Of a DNA stretch of 64,000 nucleotides, positions 18,986 through 28,776 are shown piece by piece. The stretch's first letter is position 1. Each line of letters opens with the position of its first letter. The stretch is taken from the NCBI GenBank assembly GCA_020072565.1, contig JAIQGI010000035.1:1-64000 (forward strand), in the 5' to 3' direction. This DNA comes from Terriglobia bacterium. GTDB taxonomy: Bacteria > Acidobacteriota > UBA6911. A program made the position numbers and the translations under genes. The notes under the pieces were generated by a model. It was given only the letters and a program-made list of their open reading frames with translations, did no database searches and had not been told where the DNA came from.

Positions 18986-19575
18986 ATGAGTCGACTGGAT
19001 TCCGATATGCCCCATTCTGCCGGATTCTGACTACTCGATAATCATCGGGCCGGCTGGCAACGGGTCTTACAGCAGGCTCCATGTCCCGGCAGTGGTGGGC
19101 AGATTGATCCGGGAAAACCCGATCTGCCCAAGCCACTACCGTGTTTCCCACCGTACTGCCTCCCCCAAAGCAGAGTGGTGAGAATGCCATGGCGGGGAAA
19201 TCCCCGACCCTACACCAGGAATTTCACTTACAAGAACGCAACAAAATGGAAATCGCCTACTCGATTTTTTCAGGGATTGCCCGGGCAGACACCGGCGTGG
19301 GACAGAAACCAATGATTTCGCCGCGATACATACCAAACACACGAGGAGGATCCCGTGTCTTTCGTACTACTTACCTACAGATCCTTGCCATTTAGGCGAG
19401 AAAAGCAAAAGACCAACGCAGAGGTCGCAGAGGTCGTGGAGAAAAGTCATGCAGAAGGGATAATCCTCTGCTGCCTCTTCGTTGAGGCTTTAGGTTGCGG
19501 ATATTCGGCACCGTGTGTTTCTTGGCTGATGTTTTGGTTATGGTTCGATCCCCTGGTCCTGCCCGCCAAAAACGG
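18986..19575. other. Intergenic region with remnants of a GCAGAGG-type direct repeat
   Basis: No supported gene. Around 19407-19435 there is a short tandem of the type CGCAGAGGTCGCAGAGGTCG, a pattern often seen as decayed intergenic repeat. A shorter relative (ACGCGGAGGGCGCAAAG) lies near 37122. The rest shows no coding character or strong hairpin. Confidence 0.45.
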
Positions 19576-20637
19576 TCAGAGAGCGGCCATGACCTCTTTA
19601 AGCAGGTATCTGGAGCCCTCCACTCCGTCCCATGGCCCCGCCTCATACTCCAAGGCATAAATGCCCTTGAATTTGGCCTTCTCCAGGATTCGGACGCAGC
19701 GTTGCACATCGTTGGTGCTCCAGCGGTCCCAGTATTTCGCATGAACGGTCGTGTGCGTGTAAGGGGCCAGGGCTTCGAGCGCATGGAACAGCATGTACTC
19801 GTGTTCCCAGTTGCAGAAATCAGGGGAGGCTTCGCAGAAAGGATGATTCACTTCATCTAGAATGATCCGCACATTCATGGGATCCGCGCTCAGCCCCCAG
19901 TGGTTCTCGATGGTGACTTTGACGCCGACCTTGCCGCCGTAGTCCGCCATTTCCTTGTACGATTCGATGGCGTTTTTCAGGAGTTTGACGATCTCGTCGT
20001 TCCTCGGGTAGCCTTGGGTGGCGGAGGCCGAAGGCACGATTCTCGGACCGCCTGTGTTTACACGCATCGTCCTGGCTCCGATCCGGGCGCACCCGTCCAG
20101 CCACACCTTTGCCACGGCGATACCCTGTTTGCGCAGATCGGCATCCAGATCGCAAATGTTGCGAGGTGCGTTGTTGGAGATGTGGTGGCACCTGACGCCC
20201 GTGCTCGCGATCCTGGCGGCAAGCTGGTCCAGCCATTTTTTCCCGGAAGCGGACGACGGATCAAATTCCGCCTTGAGGTACATGGTGTCGTCGCCGACGT
20301 CGCCAAACAGCGAGGACCAGAGATCCATGCAGCGAACGCCCGGGAAAGTGTCTTTTGTGAACTGTGGGAAGTCCAGCATGGTGATCTCGCCGTATTTCTT
20401 CTTGAAGGCCTGGACTTCGGGATTAGCAGGGCGGCCTGTGCTGCGGGTCTTGAACAGGGAGCGCAGCGGATAGGTGTTGGAGGCGATGCGAGCGAGCTTT
20501 TCCTTCTCGCTCAGAGGAAGAGTGGCGGCCATGCGCGCGGAAGCCAGAATCGCGCCTGCGGCCGTCAAACTGCTCCCGGCGACTTTGAGAAAAGCGCGCC
20601 GGTCCGGATTTGCATGATTCCGGTCGATTTCGTTCAT
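19576..20637 (-). CDS. Tat-exported sugar phosphate isomerase/epimerase-like TIM barrel
   Basis: A 353-residue protein with a twin-arginine signal (DRRAFLKVAG, then a hydrophobic stretch to about residue 40). AAGGAG lies seven bases before the ATG. The mature part is a xylose-isomerase-like TIM barrel of the AP-endonuclease-2 superfamily. Candidate metal ligands on successive strands are VTIENHWG (Glu and His), TVHAKYWD (His) and YALEYEAG (Glu). Tat export implies folding with a metal in the cytoplasm before export. Members act on ketoses or keto-sugar derivatives, and several soil-bacterial homologues are of unknown substrate. It is monocistronic and divergent from the M14 peptidase. Confidence 0.8.
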   Translation of the reverse strand: MNEIDRNHANPDRRAFLKVAGSSLTAAGAILASARMAATLPLSEKEKLARIASNTYPLRSLFKTRSTGRPANPEVQAFKKKYGEITMLDFPQFTKDTFPGVRCMDLWSSLFGDVGDDTMYLKAEFDPSSASGKKWLDQLAARIASTGVRCHHISNNAPRNICDLDADLRKQGIAVAKVWLDGCARIGARTMRVNTGGPRIVPSASATQGYPRNDEIVKLLKNAIESYKEMADYGGKVGVKVTIENHWGLSADPMNVRIILDEVNHPFCEASPDFCNWEHEYMLFHALEALAPYTHTTVHAKYWDRWSTNDVQRCVRILEKAKFKGIYALEYEAGPWDGVEGSRYLLKEVMAAL

Positions 20638-21039
20638 AGCTTCTCCTTCTCACGGCATAAGACTACGATAGGCATCGAGCAGCATGCCCGCGTTGGAAGT
20701 CACAGGTCTCACAAGGGAGGACACATTCGCGGGCCCGGCATCTGTGCCTGCCGAATGTATCAGCCCGAAACGACAATCGCAATGCTTTCGGGCCAATGAG
20801 AATTCCGCCAAAGAGACTGAGATAGTGTCGACCTGTGATTTTTGCGGAGATTCAAGTCCGAGGTGATTAAGAATTCTGCGCGGGCAGGCCAGGTAAGACC
20901 GGGAATTTGACCGGCTTCGGAGAACCTCGTGGCTTGCGCTTTTGAGTGTTGTGTCACAGGATTCTCCGCGGTAGGATGACCACTATTCCGCGTGACCGTG
21001 CTTCAGGCCGGGTGACGCGTTTCCTTAGGAGTGATCGTG
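20638..21039. other. Divergent intergenic region, nothing else seen
   Basis: About 400 bases between the Tat-exported barrel protein and the M14 peptidase, transcribed apart. It should carry two promoters. The only clear element is AGGAG at 21027-21031, eight bases before the peptidase ATG. Confidence 0.5.
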
Positions 21040-23775
21040 ATGCGAAAATTGGCGCTGTCATTTGCCGTCTTGTTCCTCGTAAGCCAGGCCGTGGTGCTCT
21101 TGGGCTCGAACGCAGTGCCGACGCCTGAATCGGTATTCGGATTCAAGCCGGGCGCCGACAACAAGCTGGCGACCTATGACCAATCGATCGCCTACTTCAG
21201 GAAGCTTGCGGCGGCGAGCAAATACATCAAGCTCATGGAAGCCGGCAAGACCACGCAGGGCCGCACGGTCTATTTCGCGCTGCTCTCGGATCCGAGGAAC
21301 CTGGCCAGAATCGATCGCTATCGTGAGATTGCGCAGCGCCTGGCGCACCCCATCGGCCTGACCGACGACGAAGCCCGCAAGCTCGCGCGCGAAGGCAAGG
21401 CCTTCGTCCATCTCGACGGCGGCTGTCACGCGAGCGAAGTAGCCGGAGCGCAGCAAATGCCGCTGCTTGCTTACGACCTGATCAGCCGCGCGGACGATCC
21501 GCAAATGAAGGAGATCCTCGACAATGACATCGTCATGCTGTGGCCCACCATGAACCCGGATGGCCAGCAGATGGTGGCCGAGTGGCAGGCGAAGAACTTC
21601 GGCACGCCCTACGAGGGATCGGGCATGCCGCGCCTCTACCAGGAGTACGTCGGCCACGATAACAATCGTGACGCCTACATGATGAATATGATCGAGTCGC
21701 GTCTGATGGAGCATTTCTGGCGTCAGTGGGAGCCGCACATCATTTACGTTTTTCACCAGTCGTCGCCGCCCCCAACGCGCATCTGGCTGCCGCCGTTCTC
21801 CGAGCCCGTCGGGATCAGTGCGCCCTACCTCATGTCACGCGAGGTGAACATGATCGGCATGGCGATCGCCAAAGGTCTCGAAGAGCGGGGGCAGGTCGGG
21901 GCAACGCACATGGGCACATCCTTCGATGCCTGGTATCCCGGCTACGTCGACTATGCCCCCATCTTCAAGAACATCCCCGCCTTCTGGACAGAAACGGCGG
22001 GAAGCGGGGCGACGCCTCGCGAATCCCCGCTCACCGAGGGTGAGCTCCGGCCGCAAAGCCTTTACTCCAGCCCATGGCCGGGGGGGTGGTGGCGCCTGGC
22101 CGACGCAGTCGCTTACGACGAAACCGCCTCGCTGTCGACGCTCGAGTGGGCCGCCAAGTACAAGGATTCGCTGCTTTACAATCGCTATCAGGCCGGCCGC
22201 GATCAAATCGCCAAAGGCAAGAAGAGCGCACCCTATGCCTATGTCGTTCCGACGGACCAGCGCGATCCGGTTGCGGCCGTTGAGATGCTTCGCCGCCTCG
22301 CTTTCAGCGGCGTGCGCGTGTCGCAGCTCACGGCGCCGATCGCATTGGACAACGTGACGTATCCGGCCGGAACATGGGTGATTCCCACCGACCAGGAATT
22401 CGCGGCGATGGCGCGTGAAGTGCTCGATGTCCAGAAATATCCGGATCTGCGCCAGTATCCGGGCGGCCCGCCCGTGAATCCTTATGACGCCGCCGGGTGG
22501 ACGCTGCCGCTGCAGATGGGGGTCAGGATCGCGTACATATCAACGCCGCTCACCGATGATATGCGCACCAAGATGAAGTTGCTGGGCCCGATGCCCGATC
22601 CGGGGGTCAAACCGACGCCGTATAACATGAACGAATCCAGCGATGCGGCGCCATTCGACAGCGTACCCGGAATTGGATTCGACTCGAATCCGTCCGCGGC
22701 GGCCATCGTCCCGCCGCCGGGAAGAATCACCGGCAGCGGTCCGGCACTCGCCGTCGATCCCGGGCAGAACAATTCGTTCCGTGCTCTCAACCGTGCATGG
22801 AAGCAGGGTGCGAGCGTTGAATTCGTGGCGGGCACGCAGGGCGCCGGTGCACGATATGTGATCCGTGGTCTTGCGGAATCCGCACAGGCTGAGTTGGCAG
22901 CTTCGCTGGCGCTCGTCGCCGAGCGCACCGCTGCCGGCGGCACGCCGCTGAAGAAGCCGCGCATCGGCTTGTTCCAACCGTGGACCGCGAGTATGGATGC
23001 AGGGTGGACGCGCTGGCTGCTCGAGCAGTACGGTTTCGAGTTCGTGAACCTGCATCCTGAAGACTTCCACTTGCCCCTTCGCGACAAAGTCGATGTCGTC
23101 ATCCTCGCCGACGATGCGAGGATACCGGTAGAGGGCGGCGGCGGCCGCGGCGGCGGTGCGGGACAAGGCACTCGAGGGGCTGGTGTGGCTCAAGCGGGCG
23201 CGGGAGGCCGGGCTGGAGCCGCAGCGCCGGCAGCAGCCGGGGGTCGTGGCGGTGGTGGCAGAGGGACTCCCCGCCCGGAATACGCTTATGTTCTGACACA
23301 AGACGACCTGGCGGCATTCGAGGCGTTCGTTCGCGGCGGCGGCACAGTCGTCTGTTTCAATAGCGCCTACCGATTTGCCATTCAGCAGTTCAAGCTGCCG
23401 GTCAAGAATGCCGCCGACGGACTGCGATCCCAGGACTTTTTCCTGCGTGGGTCGATCGTCCAGGTGACAGTCGATCCGACGCACCCCGTGATGGCCGGGA
23501 TGCAGGAGCAGGCAGCTGTGTTCGTCGATAACAGCCCGGTCTTCGAAACACTCGAAGGCTTCCAAGGCAAGGTACTGGCGAAGTATCAGCAGACCGGCTC
23601 GCCGCTGCTGTCGGGATATCTGATCGGCGAGAAGTACCTCCAGGGAAAGGCCGCCGCGCTCGACGTCGAGCTCGGTCAGGGACACGTCGTGCTCATCGGC
23701 TTCCGCCCCGAGTGGCGCGATCAGCCGTTCGGGACGTTCAGGGTCATATTCAATTCAGCGATTTACGGGAAATGA
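21040..23775 (+). CDS. Secreted M14 family zinc carboxypeptidase
   Basis: The ATG at 21040 fits AGGAG at 21027-21031; the GTG at 21031 is less likely. The protein has 911 residues and a Sec signal peptide (MRKLALSFAVLFLVSQ). Zinc ligands are His130 and Glu133 in GGCHASEV, and probably His238 in YVFHQSS. NPDGQQ and HDNNRD are the usual substrate-binding loops, and the Glu in FWTETAG (about 317) fits the catalytic base. After the catalytic domain comes a long tail ending in an amidotransferase-like or sandwich domain. It is split by a Gly/Ala/Arg-rich low-complexity linker (about residues 690-750). It removes C-terminal residues from peptides outside the cytoplasm. Specificity is not readable. 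Confidence 0.85.
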   Translation: MRKLALSFAVLFLVSQAVVLLGSNAVPTPESVFGFKPGADNKLATYDQSIAYFRKLAAASKYIKLMEAGKTTQGRTVYFALLSDPRNLARIDRYREIAQRLAHPIGLTDDEARKLAREGKAFVHLDGGCHASEVAGAQQMPLLAYDLISRADDPQMKEILDNDIVMLWPTMNPDGQQMVAEWQAKNFGTPYEGSGMPRLYQEYVGHDNNRDAYMMNMIESRLMEHFWRQWEPHIIYVFHQSSPPPTRIWLPPFSEPVGISAPYLMSREVNMIGMAIAKGLEERGQVGATHMGTSFDAWYPGYVDYAPIFKNIPAFWTETAGSGATPRESPLTEGELRPQSLYSSPWPGGWWRLADAVAYDETASLSTLEWAAKYKDSLLYNRYQAGRDQIAKGKKSAPYAYVVPTDQRDPVAAVEMLRRLAFSGVRVSQLTAPIALDNVTYPAGTWVIPTDQEFAAMAREVLDVQKYPDLRQYPGGPPVNPYDAAGWTLPLQMGVRIAYISTPLTDDMRTKMKLLGPMPDPGVKPTPYNMNESSDAAPFDSVPGIGFDSNPSAAAIVPPPGRITGSGPALAVDPGQNNSFRALNRAWKQGASVEFVAGTQGAGARYVIRGLAESAQAELAASLALVAERTAAGGTPLKKPRIGLFQPWTASMDAGWTRWLLEQYGFEFVNLHPEDFHLPLRDKVDVVILADDARIPVEGGGGRGGGAGQGTRGAGVAQAGAGGRAGAAAPAAAGGRGGGGRGTPRPEYAYVLTQDDLAAFEAFVRGGGTVVCFNSAYRFAIQQFKLPVKNAADGLRSQDFFLRGSIVQVTVDPTHPVMAGMQEQAAVFVDNSPVFETLEGFQGKVLAKYQQTGSPLLSGYLIGEKYLQGKAAALDVELGQGHVVLIGFRPEWRDQPFGTFRVIFNSAIYGK

Positions 23776-23808
23776 GGGGTAACTTTACCTCTAAGACTCC
23801 AAGACTCA

Positions 23809-23860
23809 AAGACTCTAAGAAATGAAATCTCTTATGGTCGTCCTGGAGTTTTAGAGTCTT
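23809..23860 (+). repeat. Imperfect palindrome between peptidase and GTPase genes
   Basis: Ten-base arms AAGACTCTAA (23809-23818) and TTAGAGTCTT (23851-23860) are perfect complements. The flanks continue as an imperfect match (ACTCCAAGAC against GTCCTGGAGT), and the left side repeats AAGACTC three times. It fills almost the whole gap between the two genes and could be a decayed mobile repeat or a bidirectional terminator-like stem. Confidence 0.55.
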
Positions 23861-23876
23861 CGGGTCTTGGCGGTAA

Positions 23877-25925
23877 ATGACTGGACTGAACGACAATCAC
23901 AAGCGCAGAATCCTGACCTCGCTCCAGTATGCGGATAAGCTGCTGGAGGAGAGCCTGCGTGCGCTGGCACCGGGCGCGAATCCCTTGTTTTCAGGGTATG
24001 TCCGGGATCTGTCGCCGGCACAGTCTCGCTGGGTTGAGAGTTATGCCGGGAAAATCCGCGAGCAGATGTCCAGACTTCTGGAAAAATGCGCCATTGAGGC
24101 CCCTTCCCCGGCGACCTTTTCCAGTGGGAAACTTCGGACATGCCTTACTTCTCTGGACCTCACCTTGGAAGACATCCATCCCGAGAAGATGCGTGGCTAT
24201 GGCAAAATGGACTCCGTTGCCGCGCGCGACTTGTCCTGGACCCTCCAGGAGATCCACGAACTGGTGGGCCGGCTCCTCACTTTCCTGTCCGAATCACGCG
24301 GAGTACAGGCGCGTGGGCTTCCTCAGCTTGAAATCAGGCCGGCACTTGTGGGCCTGATAGAGGGAATGGCTCAGATCATCGCGACCCACGGATTGGTTGA
24401 GTTTCTGCCGGCCCTGAATGCAATCATTCGGAAAGCCCAATCTCACCGATACGTGATCGCCGTTTTCGGCAAACGCCACGCAGGCAAATCCTCACTTATC
24501 AACCGGCTCCTGGAGTTTCAGCTGCTGCCCGTGGGGCTGACACCGATAACGGCCGCGCCGATCCACATAATTGCCGGCTCCGAGCCGCAACTGCGGGTCT
24601 CCTTTCTGGACCGGGTCGAAGAACTTCCCGTGGGGCAGCTGGCACAATATGGAACCGAGGAGAAGAACCACGCGAACTCGAAGCGCGTCATCGCTCTTGA
24701 AGCGTCGGTTCCATCCAGGCGGTTGCAGGAAGGAGTCGCCTTCGTCGACGCGACGGGCATCGGCTGCTTCCCGAACAGCGGGACCGAGTTTGCCCCTGCC
24801 TCCCTGCCGAATTCGGACCTCGGGCTGGTACTGATCGATGGTCGAGGTTTGCCGGGCCGCGAGGATCTGGACCTGCTTCGGGCCCTGAAGGCTGCAGGCA
24901 CTCCGTCGGCGGTGATGATCAGCAAGTGCGATCTCCTGGCTCCGGAGGACATCGAACGCGTGCTGACGCGCGCCCGCACCACAATCGTGGAACATCTCGG
25001 GTCCGCACCGGAAGTAATCCCCATCAGCTCGATGGTGGCCTGGGCACCCGCGTTGAGTACCTGGTTCGAGCGCACGATCCCTCCGCTGGTCCAGGCATCC
25101 CGCGCCGCCATGATCGATGCCGTCGAAAGAAGAGCACAATCGCTGCGCGCATCGCTGCTGGCAACGCTGGAAATGCAGGCGAGCCGCACTGCCGCGGCAG
25201 AGGGCCTCTCTCACGGAACTGAACGCATCCTGCGGCGCATGGATGAAAGCGTGGCGACATTTCAGCAACACTGGGAGCATGGGCTCGACAGGGTTTCTGC
25301 CTGGTCGGAGGAGATCCTGGAGCAGGTAGCTTCAATCCTGGCGCATGCATCAGCCGCTGGCGATCCATCGGGCCGTCTGTCGGCAGATCTCGTCGCCGGA
25401 ACCGTGATCCTGGCTGTCGCCTCACGCTGCCATCCTCTTCTGCAGGAGTACCTGGAGCTCACGCACCGGCTCAGCGCCGGGATCGACGAATTGAAAAAGA
25501 GCGACCATGCCGTCGGACTCATCACTCAGGAATTCCCCGGGCTTCCGGCTCTTCCCCCGCCGGAGGTTTCTATGTTGGACGGCGTGACGGTCTCTGCGCC
25601 GGAGCCTCGCGCGCGCACCAGCCAGGCGGCTCAAGCACGGCACTTTCGAAGGGAACTCGAGGAAATGCTCGGAGCTCGCCTGCTGCAGATATTGGAGGAG
25701 CTGCAGCCGAGGCTCACACATTGGTTCCTGATGTCCCTGAATGCCCTCAAGGAAAGCTTGCATCTCCAGACGGACCCGCTCCGCTATCGGAGCCCCTCAA
25801 AAGCATCCGCACCAACCGATGAAAAGCTGATGGAGGACATATCTTTTTTGCGGAGCCAAAACGTCGCGGAGGGACTCCCGGGCGGCGCGCACACTCGAAC
25901 GGACGTCGATCCACGTGGCGGGTAG
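23877..25925 (+). CDS. Dynamin-superfamily-like large GTPase
   Basis: A 682-residue protein with an unusual 190-residue helical N-terminus. The GTPase domain follows: P-loop GKRHAGKS (198-205), switch-1 Thr within PVGLTPITAAP, G3 DATG (291-294) and G4 SKCD (349-352). The P-loop context FGKRHAGKSSLIN and the PVGxxPxT stretch are typical of bacterial dynamin-like and YfjP-type GTPases. After residue 400 it is long and helical with a mildly hydrophobic segment near 500, but no clear transmembrane paddle. Such proteins remodel or protect membranes, in part against stress or phage. They often occur in pairs; here a single copy is seen. GT-C and methyltransferase genes follow on the same strand. 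Confidence 0.75.
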   Translation: MTGLNDNHKRRILTSLQYADKLLEESLRALAPGANPLFSGYVRDLSPAQSRWVESYAGKIREQMSRLLEKCAIEAPSPATFSSGKLRTCLTSLDLTLEDIHPEKMRGYGKMDSVAARDLSWTLQEIHELVGRLLTFLSESRGVQARGLPQLEIRPALVGLIEGMAQIIATHGLVEFLPALNAIIRKAQSHRYVIAVFGKRHAGKSSLINRLLEFQLLPVGLTPITAAPIHIIAGSEPQLRVSFLDRVEELPVGQLAQYGTEEKNHANSKRVIALEASVPSRRLQEGVAFVDATGIGCFPNSGTEFAPASLPNSDLGLVLIDGRGLPGREDLDLLRALKAAGTPSAVMISKCDLLAPEDIERVLTRARTTIVEHLGSAPEVIPISSMVAWAPALSTWFERTIPPLVQASRAAMIDAVERRAQSLRASLLATLEMQASRTAAAEGLSHGTERILRRMDESVATFQQHWEHGLDRVSAWSEEILEQVASILAHASAAGDPSGRLSADLVAGTVILAVASRCHPLLQEYLELTHRLSAGIDELKKSDHAVGLITQEFPGLPALPPPEVSMLDGVTVSAPEPRARTSQAAQARHFRRELEEMLGARLLQILEELQPRLTHWFLMSLNALKESLHLQTDPLRYRSPSKASAPTDEKLMEDISFLRSQNVAEGLPGGAHTRTDVDPRGG

Positions 25926-25977
25926 CAAAGCAAAAGCAGACACGGCCTCCCTCTGCCCCGACGGCAGATGAACGCAA

Positions 25978-27711
25978 ATGAGCACAGCAAGAGACACATG
26001 TTCCTGGCTACTCTGGATCGCGCTGATCCTGCAGGGATTGGTGTTTATCAGCACTACCCCAGTCTGGGAGGGCTTCGACGAACCGTTTCACTACGCCTAC
26101 ATTCAGCACCTGGCCGAAAATGGTGCATTGCCGGTTTACGGCAAGTCGATGCTTTCCAGGGAGGTTACCCGGTCGTTCGAGATCGGGCCCATTTCCAATG
26201 CGCTCAACTCCATCCTGGGCGGCCACTATACGACCTTCGCGGCCCTCTCGCAACTTTCTGATGTCGAGCGGCGTGAGAGAGCCCAGGATCTGCGCGATAT
26301 CAGGGAAAAGGAGCGCATGCTTCCCGATACTCAGCACCCTATCTCCAACTACGAAGCGCACCACGCTCCCCTCTATTACCTGATTGCCGTTCCGGTTTAC
26401 AGAATGTGTTCCTCTCTGGATCTGCCGTCGCGGGTATTCTGCCTGCGACTCTTCTCACTGTTGATCGGGTCTTTGACGCTCGTGGCAGCCCACGCGGCGG
26501 CGCGCCGCGCGCTCCCGGGGCGTGTGGAATCCCGCACGCTCGCATTTGTCATCGCGCTCATGCCCATGTTCATCGCAACAATCGCACGCATCTCCAATGA
26601 TGCGCTCGCCGTGCCGTTGGGCAGCCTTGTGGTTTTTCTGGTCATCGACTACTTCGCACACATCCCGAGCGGCGGACGAGCACTGCAGATAGGGATTGCC
26701 CTGGGTCTTGGTTTGTTGACCAAAGCCTACTTTCTGGCGGTCATGGCCGGGGCTGTTGCCGTTTTTGCAGTTGCCGTCTGCACCTCCGCCGACAGAAAAC
26801 GCCTCCTGCGCCACATCGCGATAATACTGATTCTGGCTGCCGGGATCAGTTCCTGGTGGTACGTACGCAACTACCTGCTTTACGGCAATCTCTCGGGCAT
26901 GCAGGAACTCACTCTGACGGCAAATCTGTCGCTCGCAGATCGTTTCGCGATGGCAAGCAAAGTGCCCTGGCTGGCTGCCTGGCACGGCATGATCAAGCAG
27001 CACATCTGGCTGGGGAACATGAGCCTGATGGAATTCTCGCGAGCCATCTATAATTTTGGATATCTCCTCGTATTCCTCGCAGTTCTTGGATTATTAGGTC
27101 GTGGCGTTTCGGCCATAAGGCGCTTTTGCAGAAGACACGCGCGCGCCTCTTCCATCGCCCTGATCAATGGAGAAGAATTGCGCAGGCAGGACAGGAGCCT
27201 CGCGATCGCCTTCTTGTTTTATTCGTTCTTCCTCATGGCCGCAGCCTATCACATGTGGCAAAACTTCATCCTCGTCAGGGTGCCGGGTGGAACCGGCGGG
27301 TACTACCTATATGCGGCCATCGTCCCCGAACTGCTTTTGTTGGTGTATGGGCTTAAAGCGCTCCCCTGGAAGACCGGAAAGATTGCACAGGCAGCCACGA
27401 TCGGTTACGTCGTGGTGATCAATTTTGTCGCCTATTTCTGCAAAACAATCCCGTATTATGGCGGTTTTTCCATCGCCCGCTTTCATCTGGGCAATCTCTT
27501 CGAGCTTTACTCCCCCGCAACCTTCACGCTCATTTTGAGCCGGCTCGCGCGGCAGCAGGCATCGTGGATCGGATCCAAAACAATCCTTGCACTGCTTCTC
27601 TGCCACCTCGTGTGCATGACTATTGTGACCTGGATCGTTGTTGCCAATCTCGGAGAGAGCAGGACTTCGCCTCAAAACGGCATCCCTGAACCCGGCAGCA
27701 TTCCTGCCTGA
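25978..27711 (+). CDS. GT-C type polytopic membrane protein (DUF2142/GT39-like)
   Basis: A 577-residue protein with about eleven hydrophobic segments. The first periplasmic loop has FDEPFHYAYIQHLAE, an acidic-histidine motif as in GT-C glycosyltransferases using lipid-phosphate sugars. It is followed by a long loop with PISNYEAHHAPLYYL, a signature I associate with DUF2142/GT39-like proteins. The tail is short, unlike the 5.3-kb GT39-like protein, so the two are not close paralogues. It begins 52 bases after the dynamin-like gene. The likely role is adding a sugar to a cell-surface molecule; donor and acceptor are unknown. Confidence 0.75.
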   Translation: MSTARDTCSWLLWIALILQGLVFISTTPVWEGFDEPFHYAYIQHLAENGALPVYGKSMLSREVTRSFEIGPISNALNSILGGHYTTFAALSQLSDVERRERAQDLRDIREKERMLPDTQHPISNYEAHHAPLYYLIAVPVYRMCSSLDLPSRVFCLRLFSLLIGSLTLVAAHAAARRALPGRVESRTLAFVIALMPMFIATIARISNDALAVPLGSLVVFLVIDYFAHIPSGGRALQIGIALGLGLLTKAYFLAVMAGAVAVFAVAVCTSADRKRLLRHIAIILILAAGISSWWYVRNYLLYGNLSGMQELTLTANLSLADRFAMASKVPWLAAWHGMIKQHIWLGNMSLMEFSRAIYNFGYLLVFLAVLGLLGRGVSAIRRFCRRHARASSIALINGEELRRQDRSLAIAFLFYSFFLMAAAYHMWQNFILVRVPGGTGGYYLYAAIVPELLLLVYGLKALPWKTGKIAQAATIGYVVVINFVAYFCKTIPYYGGFSIARFHLGNLFELYSPATFTLILSRLARQQASWIGSKTILALLLCHLVCMTIVTWIVVANLGESRTSPQNGIPEPGSIPA

Positions 27712-28041
27712 GCCCGGTGAGGGGCGCGATAACCCCACTCCGAGCCGCCTTGGGGGGAGTCCATTCTGCGGATTCCGAAAAAAATACTGAACCTATCAGA
27801 CTGGTCAGGTATCTAACCGAGTATATTTGTTTGCTCCGCCAAAAGAGAAGCTGGGAGTACCAATGCCTCTCAGATTCTGTTACGCTCGCATCCGACAACG
27901 AGGGGCGGGCAAACCCTGCACGGGTGGGAAAGAGACCACAGACGGAGTCTTGAGTGATTCGCCGTTGGTGTGGTCCGAAAAAACTCCTCAAGAGAGGTCG
28001 GCCAGAGATTTGAATTCTAGTCCGAGGCAAGGGAGGTCATC
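27712..28041. other. Intergenic region, nothing supported
   Basis: About 330 bases with no convincing reading frame, hairpin or repeat. It is moderately AT-rich near 27775-27840, which may be the promoter region of the following secreted-protein gene. Confidence 0.45.
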
Positions 28042-28776
28042 ATGCTTCGCAGAAGCGCGGCAGTATTTGCAGTGATCCTCGTAATGGCAGCTATCATCAT
28101 GGCCCAGGGGATTTGGGAGAAAAAACCCTATCCCGACTGGTCGAAGGATGAAGTAACCACCGTCCTGGAAAAATCACCTTGGGCATGTGCGTTCAACAAA
28201 TCCCTCGAGAAAATCGGGCACCTGCGCTCCACCGGCGAGACGATTTCAGGCACGGAAATGGCTTACGACAAGCTCAGCTTCCGTTTCAGTCTAGTCACTG
28301 CCAAGCCGGTCCGCATGGCTTTGGCTCGCCGAGCGATTCTCGCCGACCCGGCCAATGCGGGTAAGACCGACTGGGGAAAATATATCGATCAAGAAGACGA
28401 CAAGAACATCATTCTGATAATGACTTTCAGCGCCAGTCCTGCAGGTTCCAACACGGATCTGATCATATCGGATCTCCTCGGCAGCCTCAAAACCGCGGAT
28501 CTTGCGAGCAAAACATATCTGGGCACCGACGGCGGCAAGAAAGTCGGATTGGCGCAATACGATCCGCTCGGTGAGAGTGGTTACGGGTTCAGATTCATTT
28601 TCCCGCGCAACCTCCCGGACGGCAGCCCGCTGGTCGCCCCAAACAACAAGGAAATCCGGTTCGAAACCACCCTCTCCTTGCCGCAGAATAAGGGCATCGA
28701 ACTCCCGAAGACCCTTCTGATCACCGGGAAATGGGATTTGAAGAAGATGGTCTATCAAGGCAAGCTGATCTTCTGA
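28042..28776 (+). CDS. Small secreted protein of unknown function
   Basis: A 244-residue protein with a clear Sec signal peptide (MLRRSAAVFAVILVMAAIIMAQG) and GGGAGG-like ribosome binding just upstream of the ATG. The mature N-terminus PYPDWSKDEVTTVLEKSPWA is a block I have seen in secreted acidobacterial proteins of unknown role. The rest alternates beta strands, with no cysteine pairs or catalytic motif. Its stop overlaps the next ATG by one base (TGATG), so the two genes are translationally coupled. Localisation is probably periplasm or surface. Confidence 0.7.
   Translation: MLRRSAAVFAVILVMAAIIMAQGIWEKKPYPDWSKDEVTTVLEKSPWACAFNKSLEKIGHLRSTGETISGTEMAYDKLSFRFSLVTAKPVRMALARRAILADPANAGKTDWGKYIDQEDDKNIILIMTFSASPAGSNTDLIISDLLGSLKTADLASKTYLGTDGGKKVGLAQYDPLGESGYGFRFIFPRNLPDGSPLVAPNNKEIRFETTLSLPQNKGIELPKTLLITGKWDLKKMVYQGKLIF

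Noticed and set aside
19355-19660. A 101-codon frame next to the Tat-exported barrel gene
   Set aside because: It runs across a repeat remnant and then antisense into the barrel gene.
23100-23275. Gly/Ala-rich stretch as a possible tandem-repeat or CRISPR-like array
   Set aside because: It is a low-complexity linker in frame within the M14 peptidase, with no regular spacer or exact unit.
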